DNA from: FEN-1279 sp964400285
GTDB taxonomy: Bacteria > Bacteroidota > Ignavibacteria > Tepidaquicellales > Tepidaquicellaceae
DNA: 64,000 nt
Assembly: GCA_964400285.1 (NCBI GenBank)
Contig: CAYNTK010000005.1
Span: 62,001 to 126,000, forward strand
Reading direction: 5' to 3'
Positions 27,236 through 35,671 of this stretch are shown here, in pieces. A program made the position numbers and the translations under genes. How positions within the stretch are numbered: the stretch's first letter is position 1; the number at the start of each line of letters is the position of its first letter. The notes beneath the pieces are model-generated. The model saw only the letters and a list, made by a program, of their open reading frames with translations. It did not search any database and was not told the DNA's origin.

Positions 27236-28642
27236 ATGAAAAAACTCAACCTAAATGAAAATTTTATTTCCCGCATTTGGAAAGATAACCTGTATTATTC
27301 TGACTTAAAAACAACTGATGGGAAAAAAGTCGAAATTTTGGATTATGGTATCGCAAATAAAGATTCTGGTGCCGATTATAAAAATGCAAAAATTAAAATT
27401 GAAGATAATATTTACATTGGTGATGTCGAAATTCATAAATCTTTTAGAGATTGGGAACAACACGCACATAAAAGAAATGGAAAATATAATAAAGTTGTTC
27501 TTCAAGTTGTTTTTTGGGATGAGGATTTTTCAGAAGATATGAAACTCCCAGTTGTTTTGAAATCAAGGGTAATTCCTACTGTTGTCTTATCTAAGTTTTT
27601 GACAAAATCAATTCACGAAATTTGGAAAGAAATTATTAATAACCCTTCATGCGATTTTAAAATACCATGCTTTCCCCAAAATCAAAAAATCGATAGTGTT
27701 GATAAAAAACAATGGTTAAAGAATGTCAGCTTAAAAAGAATTATTTATCGTGCAAGTAGATTAAGACAACGACTCGAAAAACTCGAAGAAACTGAAATTT
27801 TCGATAATAAAAAACAAATTTGGGAAAAACTATTTTTCGAATATACTCTTGAAGCTCTTGGTTTCTCTAAAAATAAAGTTCAATTTTTAAAATTCGCTTC
27901 TAATCAGAATTTAATTAAAATAAAAAAACTTAACCTTTCACTACTTCAAATTGAATCTTTATTTTTTGGTTCTGCTGGTCTTTTAGATAACTTAAAATTT
28001 AAAGATAATTATATAGATAAAATAAAAGATAACTGGAAAATATTAAATAAGAATTTAAATTCGATTGTTATGAATAAATCGGAATGGAATTTTTTTCGCT
28101 TAAGACCTCAAAATTTCCCTACAATACGTATTGCTTATGCAGCTTCTTTTTGTAATGATTTGATTAATAATAATTTACTTAAAAAAGTTATCTTATGTTT
28201 TGAAAAAAGCAAAAATACAAATAAGGATTTATTGAATTTATTTCTCGACATTCAACTATCTGACTATTGGAAAAATCATTTTGTTTTTGGGAAAAAGATT
28301 AATAAAAACATAAAATCTATTGGAACAGATAGAATTCACGATATCATTAATAATGTTGTTTTACCATTACTATATCTTTATTCGGAAAGATTTTCTAAAA
28401 ACTTACTTTTAGAAAAAGTAATAGAATATTATTTTAGCGAAAAAGATAAAAACGAAAACGAAATTACAAAAATTATGCAGAAGCAATTGATGTATAAAGC
28501 GATTACAATTTCTGAAAAGCAGGGGTTAATTCATTTGCACAATTTTTATTGCGTCAAAGTAAAATGTGATGATTGTCTTATTGGCAAAAAATTATATGGA
28601 AAAGAACAAGTCTCCGACGTTTTAAAAATTATACTTTATTAA
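27236..28642 (+). CDS. DUF2851 family protein
   Basis: A 468-residue protein with the DUF2851 signature. LDYGIANKDSGADYKNAKIK is followed by IYIGDVEIHKSFRDWEQHAH and NKVVLQVVFWDED, which resemble the core of a nuclease-like fold in this family. The C-terminal helical half ends with Cys-containing HNFYCVKVKCDDCLIGKKL. No signal peptide is present, so it should be cytoplasmic. It lies 39 bp before the Crp/Fnr-type gene on the same strand, and the two probably form an operon. The family is widespread in Bacteroidota and has no known function. Confidence 0.88.
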   Translation: MKKLNLNENFISRIWKDNLYYSDLKTTDGKKVEILDYGIANKDSGADYKNAKIKIEDNIYIGDVEIHKSFRDWEQHAHKRNGKYNKVVLQVVFWDEDFSEDMKLPVVLKSRVIPTVVLSKFLTKSIHEIWKEIINNPSCDFKIPCFPQNQKIDSVDKKQWLKNVSLKRIIYRASRLRQRLEKLEETEIFDNKKQIWEKLFFEYTLEALGFSKNKVQFLKFASNQNLIKIKKLNLSLLQIESLFFGSAGLLDNLKFKDNYIDKIKDNWKILNKNLNSIVMNKSEWNFFRLRPQNFPTIRIAYAASFCNDLINNNLLKKVILCFEKSKNTNKDLLNLFLDIQLSDYWKNHFVFGKKINKNIKSIGTDRIHDIINNVVLPLLYLYSERFSKNLLLEKVIEYYFSEKDKNENEITKIMQKQLMYKAITISEKQGLIHLHNFYCVKVKCDDCLIGKKLYGKEQVSDVLKIILY

Positions 28643-28681
28643 TTTTAAATTAGATTTTGAATAGTTAATTTTGGTATTTAA

Positions 28682-29389
28682 ATGAGAAAACCAATCGATA
28701 ATAAATATTGTGATATATGTAATTCTGTAAGAAAATCTATTTTTAAAGATTTTAATAAAGAAGAGATTGAAAAGTTAATTTCAAATACAAATTGTAACTT
28801 TTATAAAAAAGGACAAGTTATTTTCTTTGAAGGGAATTATCCGAGTGGGCTTTTTTGTATTAAAGACGGGAAAGCAAAAGTATTTAAGATTGGTTCCTCG
28901 GGAAAAGAACAGATAATACGTTTTGCAAAAACTGGAGACGCGCTTGGTTATAGAGCTCTTCTTATAGGTGAAAATTATAACGCTTCAGCTTCTGCGCTCG
29001 AGGATTCGCATATATGCTTTATTCGAAAAGATGTTATTTTTGAACTTTTTAAGTCGAACCATAAGTTCTCTTTGAATTTACTCAAACTTATCTCTCATGA
29101 CCTCGAAGACGTCGAAAATAAAATGGTTAAACTTGCCCAAAAACCTGTTCGAGAAAGATTGGCAGAAGCACTTCTGATTCTAAAAGAAACTTATGGAGAA
29201 GATAAACAAGGTAATATTAATATTTCACTATCACGCGAAGATTTTGCAAGTATAGTTGGAACCGCTACAGAAACAGTTATTCGTTTACTTACTGAATTTA
29301 AAAAAACAAACCTCATTTCTTCAAACGGAAAGAAAATTAAAATTATTGATTTAGATAAACTTTTAAAAATAAGTAATATAAAAAATTAG
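28682..29389 (+). CDS. Crp/Fnr-family transcriptional regulator
   Basis: A 235-residue regulator. The cyclic-nucleotide-binding-like beta roll covers about residues 35-140 (FYKKGQVIFFEGNYPSGLFC, IKDGKAKVFKIGSSGKEQII). A dimer helix and a winged helix-turn-helix follow (LSREDFASIVGTATETVIRL, LTEFKKTNLIS). N-terminal Cys10-x2-Cys13 recalls the start of FNR iron-sulfur ligation, but the remaining FNR ligand spacing is not evident. Redox sensing is possible and unproven. It is followed by a clear terminator, so it ends its operon with DUF2851. Confidence 0.9.
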   Translation: MRKPIDNKYCDICNSVRKSIFKDFNKEEIEKLISNTNCNFYKKGQVIFFEGNYPSGLFCIKDGKAKVFKIGSSGKEQIIRFAKTGDALGYRALLIGENYNASASALEDSHICFIRKDVIFELFKSNHKFSLNLLKLISHDLEDVENKMVKLAQKPVRERLAEALLILKETYGEDKQGNINISLSREDFASIVGTATETVIRLLTEFKKTNLISSNGKKIKIIDLDKLLKISNIKN

Positions 29390-29404
29390 TTTATTGTTAA
29401 ACAA

Positions 29405-29434
29405 AAAAGCCCGAATTAACTCGGGCTTTTGCTC
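29405..29434. terminator. Bidirectional rho-independent terminator
   Basis: AAAAGCCCGA (29405-29414) and TCGGGCTTTT (29421-29430) form a perfect stem around the loop ATTAAC, with A and T runs on each side. It lies between the convergent Crp/Fnr-type and transketolase-like genes and can serve both. Confidence 0.9.
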
Positions 29435-29456
29435 TATTAATATAATTTCCAATTTT

Positions 29457-31877
29457 TTAACTTTTAAACCGCTCAATATATTTCTTAACTTCTTTGTATT
29501 GGTTTTCTCCATCAAGTCCTGCTTGTTTCAGTACTGCTTCTGCTTGTCCGCTCCCAAGATACCATCCTCCTTTAAATGGATAAAGAATATTTTCTCTTTC
29601 TTTATAACTTGTTATCCATCTAAACATTGTTGGCTTTGTAAATCCTGTAATACCAAATGCAGTTTGAGCTATTGATTCCGGATAAATTGCATCTTTCTCC
29701 TTATCTGGTAGTAAATCGAATAGTTCGGAACTTGATACATAAAATATGTTAAGATTATAACCTTCCTTATCGAGTCTTGGTAATACTTTATTAACAAATT
29801 CAATCGTTACACCCGATTCCTGCAAAATTATATTTCCATCGAGTTTCTTTTTCGGGTCAGCTTTTCTTAATGCATATACTCCATTAACCGAATCTACAGC
29901 AGGTGCCAAATTTAATGCTTTTCTATCGGCTACTGTTTCATTTGGTCGTGTAACAAATGGAGCAAGTACAGCAGGTCTTTTCTTTAAACCCGCGACAATT
30001 AATGGCCATACTTCTCCCGGTTCCCATGGTGTAAGCGTAATCATAACTCCTTTTGGAAAATTATTATCGAGTAATTGTAAACATTGCGGGTCTGCATGTG
30101 TTGGTCCGTCTTCACCAGTCTTTAATCCCGCATGAGCATTGACTAATATCCAAGTGTTATATTCACCACCATAAGTTTCCTTTTTATTCTGTTCTCCTAT
30201 TCCGTGTAAGCGAGCATCTGTATGTTCCATAGCAGAAATAAATGCTCCATATGAAGAACTTGCACCAATATTTTTACCATAAGCTCCAAGTCCAGCCATC
30301 ATAGCTCCCATAGCATCTTCACATATTCCACCAATTGATAAAATTCTTGAATGTGGATTATCAATTGAATCGAAAAATCCTGTCTCAAATCCTTCCCCTA
30401 CAAGATTTATACTTGTAGAACCAAGTAAGTCTGCTGCAACCCCTAAAAATGCTCCATTGGTTATTTTATTAAGATATCCAAGTGACGAACCAAGAGCAGC
30501 CCTGATTGTTGTAACTGTTCCGGGAGTTAATTTTAATTCTGAAGGAGTAACTTTTTCATTTACCTTTTCATCTCTGTATAGATTCTCAAGATGTGGGTGA
30601 TTTTCTCTCGGCGTCCTTTTATATGATTTAAGTCTTGTCTTTGATTCTAATACTGCTTCTGCAAAGTAAACCAAATCCTTATTTTTTTCTATTACATCTC
30701 TGATAACAAGTAAGGTATCCCAAAAAGTTTTTTCAATATTAATTGTATTCCAGTCACCATCGAAGTTCGGAACCATAACACCGAACTCGTTTTTCAATTC
30801 ACTTGTTGGTTTTGCTTGAAATATTGGAACTTTAACTCCAAATGCATTCTCGAATTCTTCCATAAATTTGTAATATTCGGGAGAGCAGAATTTATGTCCT
30901 GCACCATGCGAACCTTTCCCTTCTATTCCGTATTTCCATCCTTTAATTGTGCGATATACTATTGCAGTCGGCATTTTGTTGTCGATATTTTTTGCGAATC
31001 TCTGTGCAGCCAATACTTTGTTAAAATCTTTGCCATCGTCAACATAAATAACGTTGAAATCATGTAAGTATGCAAACTCAGCGGGATTCCATTGAACATA
31101 GTCCCCTTTAGATTCGCCCTCTCGACAAACCTTATTGCTGTCTATTGATGCTTGATTGAAATCAATATGAATTGTTACATTGTGCAATCGCATTGCAGAT
31201 GCAGCTGCAAATGCTTCAGCAACGCGTCCTGGAGTCATTCCTCCTTCACCTTCAACAACGTGGACTTTTGGAGCCATAGAAGAGTAATAATCTATTGCAC
31301 CAAGTGCTAGTCCAAACGATGATGGAACTCCAACACCACTTGCGCCAGTTGCAACCTTTACGAACGGAGTTGCCGGAGTTGGATGCCCGTCGAGAGCTTT
31401 TGAATTAAATTTTTTAAAAAGTGGTGTATTGTTCGTTGGATTTCTTCTAAACCCGAGTAAATCCTCAAACCGTAATTGATTTTTTTCGTCAGGTAGTTCT
31501 CCAACTTTAAAAGCTCTCATTATTTCGTTGCGTAGAGCATACATAGCGTAAAGGCCCATAGCTTTATGACCTGCTGCATAAACAACCATATCATTGTAGT
31601 CGAGCATTGGATTTTTGATATCGTAATCCGCTGTTTTATAAATTATTCCCTGTACAAATCTTCCTGAAGAAATCGACCCTCCCGGATGACCGCTTGTAGG
31701 AACAAAATTATATAATACACCGCATAGTGTTCTGTAAATTAAATCGAGCTTTTCGAATTTCTTTATTTCATCTTCTGTTAATGCATTTCCTTTTTTCAGA
31801 ATATCATTAACATCGTAATACTTTCCTCTTCTTGGTCCGAAAGTAAATTCTCTTGAATTAATATTTTTTGTGTTCAT
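29457..31877 (-). CDS. Transketolase-like ThDP-dependent enzyme
   Basis: An 806-residue thiamine-diphosphate enzyme with transketolase order. The N-terminal PP domain has NFVPTSGHPGGSISSGRFVQ and YAAGHKAMGLYAMYAL. The ThDP/metal motif is VEGEGGMTPGRVAEAF, with the Asn in IHIDFNQASID about 30 residues on. The central Pyr domain has a catalytic-Glu candidate in SIGGICEDAMGAMMAGLG (aligning with GIAEQ of transketolase), and a C-terminal domain follows. It is about 140 residues longer than ordinary transketolase (~660) and lacks several of its usual strings, so it may be a divergent subfamily with other substrates. No partner gene gives context. Confidence 0.75.
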   Translation of the reverse strand: MNTKNINSREFTFGPRRGKYYDVNDILKKGNALTEDEIKKFEKLDLIYRTLCGVLYNFVPTSGHPGGSISSGRFVQGIIYKTADYDIKNPMLDYNDMVVYAAGHKAMGLYAMYALRNEIMRAFKVGELPDEKNQLRFEDLLGFRRNPTNNTPLFKKFNSKALDGHPTPATPFVKVATGASGVGVPSSFGLALGAIDYYSSMAPKVHVVEGEGGMTPGRVAEAFAAASAMRLHNVTIHIDFNQASIDSNKVCREGESKGDYVQWNPAEFAYLHDFNVIYVDDGKDFNKVLAAQRFAKNIDNKMPTAIVYRTIKGWKYGIEGKGSHGAGHKFCSPEYYKFMEEFENAFGVKVPIFQAKPTSELKNEFGVMVPNFDGDWNTINIEKTFWDTLLVIRDVIEKNKDLVYFAEAVLESKTRLKSYKRTPRENHPHLENLYRDEKVNEKVTPSELKLTPGTVTTIRAALGSSLGYLNKITNGAFLGVAADLLGSTSINLVGEGFETGFFDSIDNPHSRILSIGGICEDAMGAMMAGLGAYGKNIGASSSYGAFISAMEHTDARLHGIGEQNKKETYGGEYNTWILVNAHAGLKTGEDGPTHADPQCLQLLDNNFPKGVMITLTPWEPGEVWPLIVAGLKKRPAVLAPFVTRPNETVADRKALNLAPAVDSVNGVYALRKADPKKKLDGNIILQESGVTIEFVNKVLPRLDKEGYNLNIFYVSSSELFDLLPDKEKDAIYPESIAQTAFGITGFTKPTMFRWITSYKERENILYPFKGGWYLGSGQAEAVLKQAGLDGENQYKEVKKYIERFKS

Positions 31878-31919
31878 AAAATTAGTTTATTTTTTAAATT
31901 ATTCCATTTTTTAATGTTG

Positions 31920-32873
31920 CTATATTCCAAAACCAAATCCAGCAGTAAATGCAAATACTGTCCCAAAATTCAAATCAGCATTGAACTTTCCGGGTCCTAA
32001 TGAAATTGTTGCGCCTGCAATTCCCCTGAAGTGGTTATCACCTTTTTGATTGAAAACTATGGAAGTGGTTCCTGATGAAGTTTTATATAAGTAATTAACA
32101 TCTACACTGTAATTTTCGTATTGTAATCCACCGTATATCGATACTATTGGAAAACTTTTATTGATTTGCAAATTTACGAATGATGAATTCGCATCGACAA
32201 ACTTATGGTCATTTATATCTTTTATTCCAAACCCTTGAAAACCAAACTGTACAGCTATATCAAAAGGTATATTAGCATACGCACCAATATTATGCCTTAA
32301 TGCAACACCAAATAATTTAAATGACCCATAATCTCCAACTTTAATTCCTGGAACAGTTCTAAAAACTAAATCTGTTCCCAATATCGTTCCTACTCCAATT
32401 TGTGGAATTACAAGCGGGACGAACTTTGTATCTTCTATGCCGCCTATTAATTGCTGTGTGATTGTTTGTGATGTTCCTGCGATAGTTCCTCTTGCTATTG
32501 CTGGAGCGGAATTACCAAATACCGTTGGAGCATTATATACTTCCCAATTTATTGTTTGTTTAATACCTCCAATTACTGTATCGGTTTTAAATCCTAAATT
32601 AAAATATTTATCATTATTTTTCATCAGCACTCCACAGAATTTTACCCCAACATAAAAGTGCGGAAGAACAGGTATCTTACTATAACCTGATGGATTAAAT
32701 CCTCCAATAAATCCCGAATTTAGATTTGTTCCCAGACCTGTTGTAAAAGGAGAGAGATACCTTTCTGCATAATCTTTTCCAACTTTTTGCAATACGGTTC
32801 CTAAATCTCCCTGTGCATAGTTAATATTGTAAAAAATAATTAGAAAGACAGATAAAGAAATTATTTTTTTCAT
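31920..32873 (-). CDS. Putative outer-membrane beta-barrel protein (DUF6588-like)
   Basis: A 317-residue exported protein. Residues 1-20 are a signal peptide ending in NYAQ. The mature start, VLQKVGKDYAERYLSPFTTG followed by LGTNLNSGF, resembles a family I know from Bacteroidota as DUF6588. The rest alternates polar and hydrophobic residues with Gly/aromatic turns (FKLFGVALRHNIGAYANIPF, PIVSIYGGLQYENYSVDVNY) and ends on a Phe-Gly-Ile, as barrel proteins do. Ligand and role are unknown. It lies between the transketolase-like gene and the sensor kinase gene on the same strand. Confidence 0.6.
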   Translation of the reverse strand: MKKIISLSVFLIIFYNINYAQGDLGTVLQKVGKDYAERYLSPFTTGLGTNLNSGFIGGFNPSGYSKIPVLPHFYVGVKFCGVLMKNNDKYFNLGFKTDTVIGGIKQTINWEVYNAPTVFGNSAPAIARGTIAGTSQTITQQLIGGIEDTKFVPLVIPQIGVGTILGTDLVFRTVPGIKVGDYGSFKLFGVALRHNIGAYANIPFDIAVQFGFQGFGIKDINDHKFVDANSSFVNLQINKSFPIVSIYGGLQYENYSVDVNYLYKTSSGTTSIVFNQKGDNHFRGIAGATISLGPGKFNADLNFGTVFAFTAGFGFGI

Positions 32874-32943
32874 ATTAAAAAATTTATTTTTGTGCGGATT
32901 TAAAAATAATTTACAAATTGTTTAAATCAAAAAACAGGCAAAA

Positions 32944-35349
32944 TCAATTTCTTTTACCCCATTTTTCGATTGCATTTTGAACAACTTCTGGTAATACAGG
33001 CTTTGGAATATAATCTTTCATTCCTGCTTTCAAACATTTTTCTTTGTCTCCTTTCATTACAGCCGCTGTCATTGCTATTATAATTGGACATTTTTCCTTG
33101 GGAAACATTTTTATTATTCTCTTAGTTGCTTCTATTCCATCTAATATAGGCATTTGGATATCCATAAATATAATATCATAATAATTTTTCTTTATTGTAT
33201 TTATTGCCTCTTCTCCATTTGAAACTACATCGATATTATAACCAAATCTTTTCATTAATCTTACAGTTACTTTTTGGTTTATTAGATTATCTTCTACTAA
33301 TAATATCTTTAAAGGAATTTCGTTTGCAAGGTTAAAATTTAAAGGTTTTTTTTCGAAATCTAATTTATGATTTTCATTGTCTTTTTTACCAATTATTGTA
33401 AATATAAAACTTGAACCTTTCCCAAGTTCACTTTCAACCTTGATTTTACCTTTCATCATTTCTACAAGATGCTTACTAATTATCAAGCCCAGACCTGTAC
33501 CTCCATATTTTCGTGTAGATGATGAATCAAGCTGGGTAAATGGTTGAAAAAGTTGTGGTGTTGCTTCTTTGCTAATTCCTATACCAGTATCCTTTACACA
33601 AAACTGAATTTCAATAGTATCATTTTTTTCGGAAAGTTTTTTCATAGAAACTTCAATATTTCCTTCATCCGTATATTTTATAGCATTACTTATAAGGTTT
33701 GATAAAACCTGTTTTATACGGGAAGGATCGGTTACAATATATTCTGGGATTTTTTCATCAATAGACGTATTTAACGTAAGTTTTTTTTCTTTTGCCGAAG
33801 CTGAAAAATTATTTATTATTTCTTCAAGACATAATTTTAAATTACATACCTGATTTTCAAGTTTTAATTTCCCAGATTCTATTTTTGAAAAATCGAGTAT
33901 ATCATTAATTAAAGACAGCAGTATTTCTCCACCGCTTTTTATTGTATCTACATATTCTTTCTGTTCATTATCTAATTTTGTTTTAGAAAGTAAGTCTGTC
34001 ATAACTATTACTCCGTTCATAGGTGTCCTGATTTCGTGACTTATTGTAGCGAGGAATTGTGATTTAATCTTGGCAGCTGATTCGGCTTCTTCTTTTGCTT
34101 TTTTTAATTCTTCTTCAAATAATTTTTTTTGTGTTATATCTATTAATACTCCATGTAAGCCAATTGGTTCGTTATTTTCATATTGTAATTTGCTTGTGCT
34201 TCTTAAATGTATTAATTTCCTGTCTTTCTTAAACGCCCTGAATTCATGTGGTTCAATAATTCCCGAAAGTGATTTTTGAAAGCTTTCTACTAACCCTTCA
34301 AGGTCATCGGGGTATATATAATCTGTAAACGGTGTTCCAATTATTTCTTCTACTTCATAACCCGTTAAGTCTTTAATTAAAGGGCTTATATATGTAAACT
34401 TACCTGTAATATCTACGGAAAATATTACTTCTGTTATATTTTCGACTAAAGACCTATATTTTTCTTCACTCTGTCTTAATGCAATTTCGATTTCTCTTCT
34501 TTTAGTTATGTCATTTACTATTGCAAGTATTCCGGGTTTGCCATCAGGTAATATAATTTTTGATTCTCTAATAGCAAGAAAACAGTAAGAACCATCTTTT
34601 TTTATATTTGTTACAATATGGTCAAGTTTCATCCCTGATAATATTTTATTAATATTATCATCAACTTCATCTAATAAAGCTTTCGGGACTAAATCTTTTA
34701 CGTGTTTACTTAAAAATTCATTCTTTGTATATCCGAAAATATTACAAATTGCTTGATTACAATCGATGATTTTTCCTTTTGAATTTTCTATTAAAATACC
34801 ACTGGGAGAGTTCTCAAATAATGATTTATATAATTTTTCTTTTTCGATTAATTTTTTTTCACCCCTCTTTTTGTTTTCCTCTACACTGATTAATGAAGAT
34901 ATAAGATTTATAAAATCCAATTCTTCGTTGTTTGGTTTATAGTCATCTTTATAAAAAATGCAGAGAGAACCAATAGATTCATTTTTCCATTTAACAGCAA
35001 TACCTATATATGTCTTTATATTGAATGCCTTAACATTTGGGTCAGTGAGAAAATATTTTGTCTCTGGTAAATTAAAAATAACAATTGGATTGTCTTTCCC
35101 CATTTGCATAACATCATAACAGATATGTCCTTCAGGAGAACCTTTAAAAATATAATCCGAATCTGAATTCCATTTTACGGTTGATACTAATAAATTATCT
35201 TGCAGATTAATATAAAACACATAAGTAGCACTAAGTGTCTCACCACAGACTTTTACCAATTTGTTTAAATTTTCCTCTGGGTTTGAACTATAATTAAGGA
35301 AACACTCTTTTAATTTAGTAATATGGCTATGTATTTTTGAATTATCCAT
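32944..35349 (-). CDS. Hybrid sensor histidine kinase/response regulator
   Basis: An 801-residue soluble hybrid kinase with no transmembrane helix. Domain order is GAF (about 15-150), PAS (about 165-285), PAS with PAC (about 290-415), HisKA with phosphoacceptor His438 (TISHEIRTPMNG), HATPase (about 480-650) and a C-terminal receiver with Asp730 (FMDIQMPILDG). The HATPase boxes NLISNAIKYT, DTGIGI and RKYGGTGLGL are all visible, as is the receiver Lys in DYIPKPVLPE. A soluble GAF/PAS input suggests a cytoplasmic ligand or redox signal. No separate response regulator is adjacent; the next gene is divergent across 322 bp. Confidence 0.95.
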   Translation of the reverse strand: MDNSKIHSHITKLKECFLNYSSNPEENLNKLVKVCGETLSATYVFYINLQDNLLVSTVKWNSDSDYIFKGSPEGHICYDVMQMGKDNPIVIFNLPETKYFLTDPNVKAFNIKTYIGIAVKWKNESIGSLCIFYKDDYKPNNEELDFINLISSLISVEENKKRGEKKLIEKEKLYKSLFENSPSGILIENSKGKIIDCNQAICNIFGYTKNEFLSKHVKDLVPKALLDEVDDNINKILSGMKLDHIVTNIKKDGSYCFLAIRESKIILPDGKPGILAIVNDITKRREIEIALRQSEEKYRSLVENITEVIFSVDITGKFTYISPLIKDLTGYEVEEIIGTPFTDYIYPDDLEGLVESFQKSLSGIIEPHEFRAFKKDRKLIHLRSTSKLQYENNEPIGLHGVLIDITQKKLFEEELKKAKEEAESAAKIKSQFLATISHEIRTPMNGVIVMTDLLSKTKLDNEQKEYVDTIKSGGEILLSLINDILDFSKIESGKLKLENQVCNLKLCLEEIINNFSASAKEKKLTLNTSIDEKIPEYIVTDPSRIKQVLSNLISNAIKYTDEGNIEVSMKKLSEKNDTIEIQFCVKDTGIGISKEATPQLFQPFTQLDSSSTRKYGGTGLGLIISKHLVEMMKGKIKVESELGKGSSFIFTIIGKKDNENHKLDFEKKPLNFNLANEIPLKILLVEDNLINQKVTVRLMKRFGYNIDVVSNGEEAINTIKKNYYDIIFMDIQMPILDGIEATKRIIKMFPKEKCPIIIAMTAAVMKGDKEKCLKAGMKDYIPKPVLPEVVQNAIEKWGKRN

Positions 35350-35671
35350 TAAAAAAAGACAATTTTTGCTTTAAAAGATACCTAAAATTTCAGATTTTAT
35401 AAATGAAAATCAAATAATGTGCAAAATTTAATATATAATTAATACTTAAAAAAATTAAAATATAATTCTCAACTTGAGAAAAAATGTCTCAAAATTATAC
35501 ATTTCTGACTATTTGTTGTAGTATATAAACTATGTTATTTTACTTTAAAACAATAATACAATTATTCGAATATTCATTATCTTATAAATTTGTGAAAATA
35601 AAAACACTTTTTCATAATAAGGTATAAAATTTGCACTAAAAAATAAAATTTTAAATAATAGGGGGTTTATT
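35350..35671. other. 322-bp divergent intergenic region with palindrome
   Basis: The region between the hybrid kinase gene and the tandem sorted-protein genes holds a perfect palindrome TTCTCAA-C-TTGAGAA at 35466-35480 and a further half-site TCTCAA at about 35487-35492. These look like an operator. No gene or RNA is recognised. An unusually G-rich ribosome-binding site (GGGGG, 35661-35665) serves the gene at 35672. Confidence 0.4.
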
